64,000 bases of DNA from Xylanibacillus composti (lineage in GTDB: Bacteria > Bacillota > Bacilli > Paenibacillales > K13): assembly GCF_018403685.1 (NCBI RefSeq), contig NZ_BOVK01000025.1:37959-101958 (forward strand), given 5' to 3'. Under the pieces are notes generated by a model. It saw only the letters and a program-made list of their open reading frames with translations. It was not told where the DNA came from and searched no databases. The position numbers and the translations under genes were made by a program. Positions 46,250-55,014 of this stretch are shown piece after piece; position 1 is the first letter of the stretch; each line of letters opens with the position of its first letter.

Positions 46250-46735
46250 ATGCCATTGTCATCATCTCTGTTCAAGCGTGTCTTGCTGTCTACCGGCCTC
46301 AGCCTATCTCTGCTGTCGGCTTCGCTCGCCATCCCGGCCGAGCCTGCTGCAGCCGCTTCCTATTCCCAATCCGTTAAAGCGCAGCATATCATTTCCACCG
46401 GCTCCGCCTATATGGGAACGCCTTATAAGTTCGGAGCTAGATCCGGTGTAACGTACCAATTTGACTGCTCGTCCTTTGTCCAGTATATCTTCAAGGCGAA
46501 CGGCATTTCCTTGCCGCGCACTTCCCGCAGTCAAGCTCATTCCGGCTATTGGGTGGCCAGAGGCAACCTGCAGCCCGGCGATCTGGTCTTTTTCAAAGTT
46601 CCGGTATCCCATGTAGCCGTCTATATCGGAAACGGGAAGATCTTGCATACTTACGGTAAGCCCGGTGTCACCATTTCCAACCTGAACAGCGGATACTGGA
46701 ATCGCCATTACAATACAGCCCGGCGCGTCATCTAA
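46250..46735 (+). CDS. Secreted NlpC/P60 cell-wall endopeptidase
   Basis: A 161-aa protein: Sec signal peptide (about 1-37, AAAASYS cleavage zone) and one NlpC/P60 domain. The catalytic Cys73 is in FDCSSFV, His121 in SHVAVYIGNGK and the third polar residue is His133. Such enzymes cut D-gamma-glutamyl-meso-DAP bonds in stem peptides. No binding domain is attached. AAGGAGGA precedes ATG 46250. It lies 95 bp before a two-component system on the same strand. Confidence 0.92.
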   Translation: MPLSSSLFKRVLLSTGLSLSLLSASLAIPAEPAAAASYSQSVKAQHIISTGSAYMGTPYKFGARSGVTYQFDCSSFVQYIFKANGISLPRTSRSQAHSGYWVARGNLQPGDLVFFKVPVSHVAVYIGNGKILHTYGKPGVTISNLNSGYWNRHYNTARRVI

Positions 46736-46830
46736 GCACGCCGCTTCATGCGGAGACATCTTGCGCTTTCCGTCCATGTCTATGCCCATGCATCTGGTAT
46801 AAGACGGATGCCGAAGGAAAAACTACATGC

Positions 46831-47529
46831 ATGGACGCACACATCTTGATTATCGAAGACGAAGAACAAATAGCCAGGGTGCTCATGCTGGAGCTGGAGC
46901 ACGAAGGGTATCAAGCCACACTGGCGGCGGACGGACGCAGCGGCCTGGAGCTTGCGCTTTCCGGGCGGCAATGGGATCTCATCCTGCTCGATATTATGCT
47001 GCCCGAGCTTAGCGGAATCGAGGTGCTGCGCCGGATTCGCCAGGCCGGCTTGCGTGTGCCTGTCATTTTGCTCACTGCCCGCGATTCCGTCCCGGATATT
47101 GTCAACGGCCTGGATCGGGGAGCCAATGATTACGTCACCAAGCCCTTCGCCATTGAAGTGCTGCTGGCGCGGATTCGCAACCTCATTCAAGCGTTTCGGG
47201 AACAAGCTGATTCTTCTGTTGTGCTGCAGGTCGCCGATTTGGTTGTGGATCTGGCTCAGCGACGTGTAGAGCGAGACAGCACGCCAATCGCGCTGACGCC
47301 CAAGGAATTCGAGCTGCTGCTGCACCTGCTGAGGCATGAAGACGAGCCGCAGTCCCGGGAACAAATCATCCAGGACGTCTGGGGCTATGACTACGTAGGC
47401 GACACCAACATAGTCGATGTATATATCCGCTACCTCCGCCAGAAGCTTGACCGGCACTTTCATCCCAAGTTGATACATACTTGCAGAGGCGTAGGCTATA
47501 TGCTGTCGACGCGAGCCGAAGGCCCATGA
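46831..47529 (+). CDS. Response regulator, OmpR family
   Basis: A 232-aa regulator: receiver with acidic pair EDEE, phospho-Asp in WDLILLDIMLPELSG (about 52) and Lys in YVTKPF, then a winged helix with LTPKEFELLLHLL and the recognition helix in NIVDVYIRYLRQKLD. Its stop overlaps the kinase start (ATGA at 47526). Target genes are unknown; the adjacent NlpC/P60 gene is a candidate. Confidence 0.94.
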   Translation: MDAHILIIEDEEQIARVLMLELEHEGYQATLAADGRSGLELALSGRQWDLILLDIMLPELSGIEVLRRIRQAGLRVPVILLTARDSVPDIVNGLDRGANDYVTKPFAIEVLLARIRNLIQAFREQADSSVVLQVADLVVDLAQRRVERDSTPIALTPKEFELLLHLLRHEDEPQSREQIIQDVWGYDYVGDTNIVDVYIRYLRQKLDRHFHPKLIHTCRGVGYMLSTRAEGP

Positions 47530-49031
47530 AATTGAAGACGCGTCTTGTGCTGTTCTCGCTTATTTGGATGGTTGGCATGATCGCCTTGTTCAACCTGTTC
47601 GTCTACTTTTATTTTGTGCGCATCAATGTCCGAAGCGAGACCGAGCTGCTCTGGAACCGCGCCCAGATCGTGCTGCGCAACCCTATGGTCAAGGACCCGG
47701 CCAATTGGGACGATCCCCGGTTGATCGAAGAAGCGCTGTCGTCCGATTCGATCGTCCGCATTATCGGATCGGATGGACGGTTGCGGCTTCAGATTCAGCG
47801 GGATGGGGAACTGCTTGCCCAGCATCCTGTGAAATATCGAACGACCTACCACACGCACATCTCCCGGGACAACGGCATTCGCCAACTGTTCATTCAGGTT
47901 CCGATTCGCCAGGAAGGGGTTCAAGTCGGCGTGTTGGAGCTCGGCAAACGCATGAGGGTGCTGGAAAACTACCTAAGCGGCTTGATTACCGCGCTATTGC
48001 TGACCACGATCAGCGCGGGCATCTTCGCAGTGTTCGGCAGTTTCCTCTACAGTCTGCTCATTTTCAAACCTGTCGGCCAGCTGCTCTCCACGATGCGGCA
48101 TATACAGCAGAGCGGCTCGTTCGAGCGGCTTGGCGGCTCGTTTGCAACCCGCAAGGATGAATTCGGCCAATTGGGCAGAGCTTTCAATCAGATGATCGAC
48201 CGTCTGGAAGAGAATGACCGGAAGCAGAGGCAGTTCGTCGCAGACGCTTCCCACGAGTGGCGAACGCCGCTCACTGTCATTGAAAGCTATGCGCAGCTTT
48301 TGGAGCGATGGGGACATGAGAAGGAAGAGATTCGAAAAGAGGCTGTTCAAGCGATCCTGAGCGAAACGAGACGTCTGCGTTCCTTGAATCAGTCGCTCAT
48401 GAAACTGGCGGCTTTGGACGAATCGGCTCAGATATTCCGCAGCATTCCGCTGCTGCCTCTGGCGGAATCAGTCCGCCAGACGCTGAGCCGCGCCTTCAAC
48501 AGGGAGATAACCCTGGACTGGTCAAGCGACCGGACCACGGCGTCCGGAAGCGGGAGCAAGCCGGCTAAATCCGCTCTTCCCGGCATCAAGCGGTTGCACC
48601 GCGGAAAGCAGCCATCCGCATCAGGCGTGCGGAACGAGGAGCCTTCCGAATCCATGAATGGGCCCCGTGTAAGAGGGGACGAGGAACTGCTGAAGCAGCT
48701 GCTCGTGATCTTGCTGGACAATGCAGTGAAATACAGCAGCGCTCCCGTGCATATCCGGCTAGTCGAGCATGATCATCATGTGGTGGTCTGCGTGGAGGAC
48801 AAGGGCATCGGCATTCCTGAGGACGAGCTGCCCCATATTTTCGAACGGTTTTACCGCGTGGAGCCATCCCGCAATCGCGCAACGGGCGGGGCGGGGCTAG
48901 GGCTGGCCATTGCTATGCAAATCATCCGCCTCCATGGCGGAGACATTGATATAAAAAGCCGCGCTGCAGCCGACCGCTGCCCCGATGCCCGTAGCGGCAC
49001 CCGCGTCTGCGTCACGCTGCCGCGCGGTTAA
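47526..49031 (+). CDS. Sensor histidine kinase, OmpR-partner type
   Basis: A 501-aa membrane kinase: helix 1 (about 10-30), an extracellular domain (about 31-150), helix 2 (about 155-180), HAMP linker, HisKA with the phospho-His in ADASHEWRTPLTV, and HATPase with VILLDNAVKYS, EDKGIGIPEDEL and GGAGLGLAIAMQI. A Gly/Ser/Lys-rich insert (about 340-380) interrupts the region before the N box. ATG 47526 is set by overlap with the regulator stop. Confidence 0.93.
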   Translation: MKLKTRLVLFSLIWMVGMIALFNLFVYFYFVRINVRSETELLWNRAQIVLRNPMVKDPANWDDPRLIEEALSSDSIVRIIGSDGRLRLQIQRDGELLAQHPVKYRTTYHTHISRDNGIRQLFIQVPIRQEGVQVGVLELGKRMRVLENYLSGLITALLLTTISAGIFAVFGSFLYSLLIFKPVGQLLSTMRHIQQSGSFERLGGSFATRKDEFGQLGRAFNQMIDRLEENDRKQRQFVADASHEWRTPLTVIESYAQLLERWGHEKEEIRKEAVQAILSETRRLRSLNQSLMKLAALDESAQIFRSIPLLPLAESVRQTLSRAFNREITLDWSSDRTTASGSGSKPAKSALPGIKRLHRGKQPSASGVRNEEPSESMNGPRVRGDEELLKQLLVILLDNAVKYSSAPVHIRLVEHDHHVVVCVEDKGIGIPEDELPHIFERFYRVEPSRNRATGGAGLGLAIAMQIIRLHGGDIDIKSRAAADRCPDARSGTRVCVTLPRG

Positions 49032-49037
49032 GCGGTC

Positions 49038-50318
49038 TTACCTCTGCATGGCAAAATCAATATAGTCGACCAACTGGCCTTCAACAGCGCCGCTCCCGCC
49101 AGCGGGAATCAGGATCAGCCCCGTTCCGTCCTTCACGGTCTTCAGCATGCTTGATTTGTCAGGCCCAGCCGGCGCAACCCGCAGCTGCCCTCCCTCTATG
49201 CGGCCGCAGGCCCGCACATAACGCGGGAACGGCGACGGCTTCGGGAAGGACACATCCAGCACAGCCCGGCACGTGCGCGGGACTGGCGCTGCCGCTCCTT
49301 GCATGGCGCGCAGGACTGGCTCGGCGAACAGCTTGTAGCCGACGAAGCAAGCGCCGGGATTGCCTGACAAGGCCAGGAGCAGCCTCCCTTCGCTTACTGC
49401 GGCGGTAGTCGGACTGCCGGGCCGCATCGCAACCTTGTTGAACAGCACACGACGTCCTGCCGAACCGTTATCCTCATGCGGCCATGCGGCAAACCACTCT
49501 GTCAATATGTCATAATCCCCTACCGACACGCCGCCCGTGGTAATCATCAGATCTGCCTGACTCCATGCCTCTTCCATGCCGGCTATCGCCGTTTCTGCAT
49601 GATCGGGCAAAGGAGGGAAGAGGACGGGAACCGCTCCGGCCTCACGCACAAGCGCCGCAATCATATGGCTGTTGCTGTTGCGGATCTTGCCTGGCTGTAT
49701 GGCCTCGGTCACCTGCAGCAATTCCGTGCCGGTGGAGATGATCGCCACCTTCGGACGGCGGTATACAGGCACAGCGGCATGGCCGAATGTGGCCAGCACA
49801 GCAACCTCGCCTGCCGTTATGCGTTCCCCCTTGCGCAGGACGGTCTCGGACTGCTCAATCTCGTAACCGACAGGCGTGATATTCTCGCCCGGCCGCACTT
49901 CCCTCTTCACGCCGACCTTGTCGCCTGCCGAAGCCGGACCGCTGTCGCGCCGGTTCGTCTGCTCCAGCATAACGACCGCATCCGCTCCCTCCGGCACGCA
50001 AGCGCCGGTCATGATCCTCGACGCTTGTCCCTTGCCCAGCTTTCGGGTTGGCAGTTGCCCGCATGCAATGGTCTCCAGCACTTCCAGCTCCGCCATCGAG
50101 GCAGGGGAAGCCCCAGCCGTATCCAAGGCGCGAAGCGCGTAGCCATCCATGCCGGATCGGGGGAAATGCGGAACAGGATGATCCGCCTGGATATCCGCGG
50201 CCAGCCATCTTCCCCACGCCTCTTCCAAGGCGACTTGCTCGGTATCCAGCTCTGAAGCGCAGGAGAGCACGCGCCTCTGAGCCTCTTCTACAGACACTGC
50301 TCTGCGATTGAATTTCAT
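49038..50318 (-). CDS. moeA: Molybdopterin molybdenumtransferase MoeA
   Basis: MoeA inserts molybdate into adenylated molybdopterin. The 426-aa protein has FPRSGMDGYALRALD at the N-terminal domain and the MoCF-binding signature ISTGTELL, ITTGGVSVGDYD and SGNPGACFVGYKLF. ATG 50318 is chosen with GAGGGGGAGGC upstream; the longer frame overlaps mobB. Start and mobB stop overlap as ATGA, so both are coupled. The C-terminal domain IV is present (to VDYIDF). Confidence 0.95.
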   Translation of the reverse strand: MKFNRRAVSVEEAQRRVLSCASELDTEQVALEEAWGRWLAADIQADHPVPHFPRSGMDGYALRALDTAGASPASMAELEVLETIACGQLPTRKLGKGQASRIMTGACVPEGADAVVMLEQTNRRDSGPASAGDKVGVKREVRPGENITPVGYEIEQSETVLRKGERITAGEVAVLATFGHAAVPVYRRPKVAIISTGTELLQVTEAIQPGKIRNSNSHMIAALVREAGAVPVLFPPLPDHAETAIAGMEEAWSQADLMITTGGVSVGDYDILTEWFAAWPHEDNGSAGRRVLFNKVAMRPGSPTTAAVSEGRLLLALSGNPGACFVGYKLFAEPVLRAMQGAAAPVPRTCRAVLDVSFPKPSPFPRYVRACGRIEGGQLRVAPAGPDKSSMLKTVKDGTGLILIPAGGSGAVEGQLVDYIDFAMQR

Positions 50319-50905
50319 GCCTCCCCCTCGTTTCCTTGCAGTTCCTTGCTCGCGTTCGCCTGGACTGACGCCAACAGCCGATTCAAGGATGAACCGTGCG
50401 CGTCGGCAAGAGGGACAAGCAGCAAGGAGGGCTGGACGTTGCCCGTGACCGATGGAGGCGGCTCCGCCTCCGGCCAATACACGACCGCACAGACAGACGT
50501 CAATTCATGCAGCAAGCGCCAATGCTCCGGTTCCCGGATAAGCAGAATTTTCGGATAGCCAGCAGCTTTATAGCCCTCTATCACAATGACATCCACATCT
50601 CCCAGCAGCGAGAGCAGACGCTCGAGCTGTTCCCGCTCGCCAATAGAACCGCGTTGGAGCGGCTGCGCTTCGCTGCGCATGACAGCCGTGCGATAAGGAG
50701 AGGCTATGGCCACCGCCGAAGCCCCCGCCTGTCCATGGCGCCATGTATCCGTTCCTTCCCGGTCAATATCGAAATCATGCGCATCGTGCTTAACGGTCGC
50801 AACCCGCAGGGCTTTTGAACGCAGCTGTTCGATTAGCTTGCAAATCATCGTTGTTTTTCCCGTATGCTTGTAACCGACTACTTGGATGATCAACGGTCTG
50901 GACAC
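50315..50905 (-). CDS. mobB: Molybdopterin-guanine dinucleotide biosynthesis protein MobB
   Basis: A 196-aa GTP-binding P-loop protein that helps MobA attach GMP to molybdopterin. Walker A is GYKHTGKTTM at the N-terminus, followed by the conserved KHDAHDFDIDREGTDTWRHGQAGA. GTG 50905 with AAGGAG upstream is preferred over an ATG 33 bases earlier. It overlaps moeA. Confidence 0.94.
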   Translation of the reverse strand: MSRPLIIQVVGYKHTGKTTMICKLIEQLRSKALRVATVKHDAHDFDIDREGTDTWRHGQAGASAVAIASPYRTAVMRSEAQPLQRGSIGEREQLERLLSLLGDVDVIVIEGYKAAGYPKILLIREPEHWRLLHELTSVCAVVYWPEAEPPPSVTGNVQPSLLLVPLADAHGSSLNRLLASVQANASKELQGNEGEA

Positions 50906-50981
50906 GTTGCGCCGCTCCTTCCCCTGCTTCCTATACATTGGGCCCCGCTTTTTTTATCACACCTTATCTCCATGCAAAGGG

Positions 50982-51986
50982 CTAGCCGCCAATTTGGGAC
51001 ATTCTCCGGACGGTCGGCAAATGCGACTGGGCCTCGCCATTCAAGGCATTGGCCATTTCGTGATTTTCCGGCTTGATGTCCAGCGCCTTAAGGAACAGCT
51101 CTTCAAGCGCCTCATCGTTCCCGATGTAGCGGCGCACGTTAAACTCATCATTCCAATACAGGCAGGGCTTGATATTGCCGTCAGCCGTCAAGCGAAGCCG
51201 ATTGCACGTCTGGCAGAAATGGTCGCTCACCGGATGGATTAACCCAAATCCGCCCCGGCTTCCGGCAATCCGGTAATCTTGCGAAGGTCCGTTGCCGTAT
51301 ACCTGGCCATTCTGCTCTATTTCCCAACCGCGTTCCTTGCAGCGTTCCAGCACCGTAGACAGGGGCAAGTATTTCCCCTTCCACCCGTCATCACTGTGAC
51401 CGATCGGCATATATTCAATGAACCGAACTTGGACCGGCTTGTCGATAGACATCTGCAAGAAATCGTCGATTTCGTCGTCGTTCACACCTTTCATCAGCAC
51501 GACATTCAGCTTGATGGGCGACAGGCCGATGCGAAAGCTCGCGTCCAAAGCCTGCAGCACACGGTGAACATCTCCGCCTCTGGTTATGGCTGCAAAACGG
51601 TCCGGCTTCAAGGAATCCAGGCTTATGTTGATCCGCGTCAGTCCCGCTGCTTTCAGCCTATCTGCCTTGGCGGCGAAGAAAATGCCGTTCGTGGTCAATG
51701 CGATATCCTCAATTCCCGGTATGGCGGCAAGCATCTCGACCAGCTTTTCCAGTTCCTTGCGCACCATCGGCTCGCCTCCGGTCAGGCGCAGCTTGCGTAC
51801 GCCCATCCGCGCAAGCACGCGCACAACCTCGGCAATTTCCTCATACGTCAAAATATTGGAATCCGGCTCGAACTCCATGCCCTCGGCCGGCATGCAATAT
51901 ACGCATCTCAGGTTGCAGCGATCCGTTACCGATATCCGCAAGTAGTCATGCACGCGACCGAAACGGTCGATCAATTGTCTGGCCAT
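50982..51986 (-). CDS. moaA: GTP 3',8-cyclase MoaA
   Basis: A radical SAM enzyme that starts molybdopterin synthesis from GTP. The 334-aa protein has the N-terminal cluster motif C-x3-C-x2-C in DRCNLRCVYC, RLTGGEP for SAM, the C-terminal cluster C-x2-C-x13-C in FCQTCNRLRLTADGNIKPC, and the essential Gly-Gly end. ATG 51986 follows GGGGGG by 6 bases. It is upstream of mobB and moeA. Its partner MoaC is not in the window. Confidence 0.96.
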   Translation of the reverse strand: MARQLIDRFGRVHDYLRISVTDRCNLRCVYCMPAEGMEFEPDSNILTYEEIAEVVRVLARMGVRKLRLTGGEPMVRKELEKLVEMLAAIPGIEDIALTTNGIFFAAKADRLKAAGLTRINISLDSLKPDRFAAITRGGDVHRVLQALDASFRIGLSPIKLNVVLMKGVNDDEIDDFLQMSIDKPVQVRFIEYMPIGHSDDGWKGKYLPLSTVLERCKERGWEIEQNGQVYGNGPSQDYRIAGSRGGFGLIHPVSDHFCQTCNRLRLTADGNIKPCLYWNDEFNVRRYIGNDEALEELFLKALDIKPENHEMANALNGEAQSHLPTVRRMSQIGG

Positions 51987-52182
51987 TTGCTTCCCCCCTT
52001 CGAACACTTTGCGCAGCCTGCTTTCCGATTATTATAGCAGAGTCCTCGACCTTCGGCAGCCTGCACGCATAACGGGAAACTGAGCTTTTTTCATCAAAGC
52101 AGCGGATGTCTGAACATTTCGAGTTATCTCGCTATCACACCCCGCATTCCGCTTGCACCCGCCGCCGCATTCCGCTGCCTGC

Positions 52183-52566
52183 TCACTCGTCTGATGCGGT
52201 TAGCTTCTCCCGCATTTTTGGGCCGTACTGGGCATACACCTCGGAGCTCTGCCAGCCTCTCCTCCCCATGAGCGCTTCATAACGCAGCCGCTTCACGGAC
52301 AGCTCATCGCGAAGCTTACTGCGCTCCGATTCATCCTTGCAGCAGGCGAGCAGCTCCTCCAGCGTTATCAGCTCCTTACGCAGCTGCATCTCCTCTGGAA
52401 GCATACCCGCATTCTTGAGAAGCTTGAAGCCGAGCCGGAGCTCTGGCGGAACGCCAGCAGCATCGTCAGGGGGAAGCGGTTTGCCCGAACCCGGCAATTG
52501 GTCGAAGTCCCCTTTTTCCATCGCTTCGCGAATTTTCTCCTCCACGATCGCGTCCATCCACCCCAT
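52183..52566 (-). CDS. DUF1992 (DnaJ-C28-like) protein
   Basis: A 127-aa protein with the DUF1992 pattern: IVEEKIREAMEKGDFDQLPGSGKPLP near the start and LRDELSVKRLRYEALMGRRG later. The function of the family is unknown; in eukaryotes it is joined to a J domain. It sits between mobA and moaA, immediately after mobA, with 1 base between its start and the mobA stop. Confidence 0.88.
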   Translation of the reverse strand: MGWMDAIVEEKIREAMEKGDFDQLPGSGKPLPPDDAAGVPPELRLGFKLLKNAGMLPEEMQLRKELITLEELLACCKDESERSKLRDELSVKRLRYEALMGRRGWQSSEVYAQYGPKMREKLTASDE

Positions 52567-52567
52567 C

Positions 52568-53356
52568 CTATTCAGCCCCTTTCCTTTGTTCCTCTTCGCT
52601 TGCGAAGCCTTCCGCTTCCCGTCTTTCTTCTTCTAATGCACGTTCGTACTCCTCCGGCGTGTTCACATTGCGCACGAACCGTTTCGCAATTCCCGCCGCA
52701 TCCCACGCCGCATCGTTCAAATAGGTGACGCGGAGCTGCGCGAGCAGCCGCGCCATGCTCCGGTCGCCGCGGGCTATACAAACCTTCGCGGCTTCGCAGA
52801 GCGCCCTGGTGCGATAGACCGCCTGCAGCGGTTGGCGTCTTCCTTCAACGTCCGGCACCACCGCCTCAGTCTCGCCGCGCAGATCGGCGAGCATCCGTGC
52901 TGCCGCAGCCGCTGAGACAAACGGCATGTCGCCCGCCGATACCCATACCGCTTCAGCAGGCTCCTGCCTCCCCTCGTGAAGGGCGCTCACAATGCCGCCA
53001 AGCGGGCCTATGTCTGCAAGCCGATCTGTCCGGACAATCAGGGGAACGCCAATGCGCTGCTCGATTTCCTCTATTTGCAGCTGCGAGACGGGCGTGTCGG
53101 CCGCAACTGCTACATAAATATGTCCGCATAGTTCGGCCATCGCCCCGACAATACGCTCCAGCACTGTCTCTCCCGAGAACGTCAGCGCCGGCTTCAGCTT
53201 GCCGCCCATCCTCGTATTGCGGCCGCCTGCCAGAATGAGTCCGCAGCGTGCAGCAGGCTTCGGCGCTTCCCCCTGCCAGCCTGCTGCGCGGCGCGGATTC
53301 ATGGCGCGATCGGCGCTCGCTCCTCCTCGCGTCAAATCGGCATTCCGCATACTCAC
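52568..53356 (-). CDS. mobA: Molybdenum cofactor guanylyltransferase MobA
   Basis: Transfers GMP from GTP to molybdopterin. The 262-aa protein has the nucleotide-binding loop LILAGGRNTRMGGKLKP, here preceded by about 38 extra residues, and the metal-binding Asp in VSAGDMPF. The start is uncertain: the ATG at 53356 lacks a good site. A start nearer the LILAGG motif would give the normal length of about 200-225 aa. It follows the sugar kinase gene by 12 bp. Confidence 0.9.
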   Translation of the reverse strand: MSMRNADLTRGGASADRAMNPRRAAGWQGEAPKPAARCGLILAGGRNTRMGGKLKPALTFSGETVLERIVGAMAELCGHIYVAVAADTPVSQLQIEEIEQRIGVPLIVRTDRLADIGPLGGIVSALHEGRQEPAEAVWVSAGDMPFVSAAAAARMLADLRGETEAVVPDVEGRRQPLQAVYRTRALCEAAKVCIARGDRSMARLLAQLRVTYLNDAAWDAAGIAKRFVRNVNTPEEYERALEEERREAEGFASEEEQRKGAE

Positions 53357-53368
53357 CGACTCGGCGCC

Positions 53369-54856
53369 TTACGCGAACTTGCCGTAGAACTCGCGAAGCG
53401 CAGGCTGCAGGGCGGCATAGCCCTCCTCATAGAGCTTGCGATAATGCGCATGGCGCTCCGGATCGGGCTGAATGAGCTGCGCTTCCCTGCGCAGGGCAGC
53501 GGCGCCCGCTTCCTCAATCGAGCCGTAGACGCCGGCGCCTGCCGCAGATGTCAAAGCCGCGCCAAGCATCGTCGCTTCCTCCACCGGTGGAACTAACAGC
53601 TCGCAATTCACTATATCGGCTTTGATTCGCAGCCAATGCGGATTGCGTGTCCCGCCCCCGACTACAAGCAGCCGGCGTATCGGAAATCCGCCAATCGCCT
53701 CGGCCTCCCGCCGGATCGCTTCCAGCTGATACGCAGTGCCTTCGAGCACAGCCTGAATCAAATCGCGGCGGCTGTGCTGCTTGGTGAAGCCGATCAGCGC
53801 CGCCTTCGCGCGGGCATCCGGCGAAGGCGCGCCGCTTCCGCTCAAGTAAGGATAATAGAGCATGCCGCTCGGCTGCGCATTCCCTTCATCCAGCCAACGC
53901 AGCAGCTCCTCATAGCGAACAGGTTCGTCTCCCAGCTGTGTGCGCCACCATTCCACCGAGCCGCCTGACGCAGAGTTGCCGCCCATCCAGAAGTAATGGC
54001 CCGGCGCCACGTGACAGCCGTAAGACAAGCCCGATTCATATTCCCTCCGGCCTAACGGCCTTTCCGGGAAGGTGCCGACCAGCGTCTCGGCCGTCCCCAT
54101 GGAATCATAGACGACTCCAGGCTCGATTGCTCCTACCGACAGCGCGGCGCACACATGGTCATGCCCGGAAATGCCCACCGGCGTACCGGGCTGCAGACGG
54201 CCAATCCCGGTCTGTACCTTGCCGACCGTTGCGCCCGCAGGGTGCGCCTCCGGGAAGATGGCCGGATCGATGCCGAAGTGCCGAATCCACGGCTGATCCC
54301 ATTCCTTCGTATCTATCCGGAAGGCATAGGTGCGCGCTGCCAGTGAGTAGTCGAAGGCGAACTGCCCCGTCAGCCGATAAGCGATATAGCCCGATGCCGA
54401 CAGCCAGACCGCATTGTCGAAGGAGGACGCATCCCGCTCCTTCAGCCACAGCAGCTTCGGCAATCCATGCTTGAAGCTCAGATGCAGGCCGCTCTTCGTA
54501 AAGCGTTCGTACACGTCTGCTTCCCGCTCGATCCGCTCCGCTTGCGGAACGGAGCACGTTTCGTACCACGGCAGAAACAGCGAGCGCGGCGACCCGCTTG
54601 TCCGATCCACCAGCAATCCTGCTTCCGCCATGCTGGTAATGCCAATGGAAGCCACAGCCGGATGACCGGCCTTCTCCAACGCTTCCTCCATTGCAGACAG
54701 CGCCGTCTGCCACATTTCCTCCGGATCGTATACGGCGAAGCCTTCCGGATGCGTGTGCACCGGCGTAGGCCTGCTTGCCGCGGCAACCTGTGTGCCGTCC
54801 AGCGCAAATAACCCGGCTTTCATATTCGTTGTTCCAATATCTATCCCTAGCAGCAA
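53369..54856 (-). CDS. FGGY family carbohydrate kinase
   Basis: A 495-aa sugar kinase with IDIGTTNMKAGLF (phosphate loop of the N-terminal domain), the catalytic Asp in ISGHDHVCAAL and VGGGTRNPHWLRIKADI with the adenosine loop. It resembles gluconate/xylulose kinase-type members such as B. subtilis YoaC; the exact sugar is unclear. TTG 54856 has GGGGG 8 bases upstream. No sugar transporter or catabolic gene is nearby. Confidence 0.87.
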   Translation of the reverse strand: MLLGIDIGTTNMKAGLFALDGTQVAAASRPTPVHTHPEGFAVYDPEEMWQTALSAMEEALEKAGHPAVASIGITSMAEAGLLVDRTSGSPRSLFLPWYETCSVPQAERIEREADVYERFTKSGLHLSFKHGLPKLLWLKERDASSFDNAVWLSASGYIAYRLTGQFAFDYSLAARTYAFRIDTKEWDQPWIRHFGIDPAIFPEAHPAGATVGKVQTGIGRLQPGTPVGISGHDHVCAALSVGAIEPGVVYDSMGTAETLVGTFPERPLGRREYESGLSYGCHVAPGHYFWMGGNSASGGSVEWWRTQLGDEPVRYEELLRWLDEGNAQPSGMLYYPYLSGSGAPSPDARAKAALIGFTKQHSRRDLIQAVLEGTAYQLEAIRREAEAIGGFPIRRLLVVGGGTRNPHWLRIKADIVNCELLVPPVEEATMLGAALTSAAGAGVYGSIEEAGAAALRREAQLIQPDPERHAHYRKLYEEGYAALQPALREFYGKFA

Positions 54857-55014
54857 AAAGAATTCCCCCTGTTCTCCCCGGCAGCCTCGCGCAACTGATG
54901 ATTTGCGGAACTCAGCCGTTTTCTCTCACTTTACCACAAACGGCATGCGCCACAAAGCTCCAATCGTTTACTCCCGTCCGCCCTGTTCACGGTGCCCAAG
55001 CGGCTTCCGCCCGC

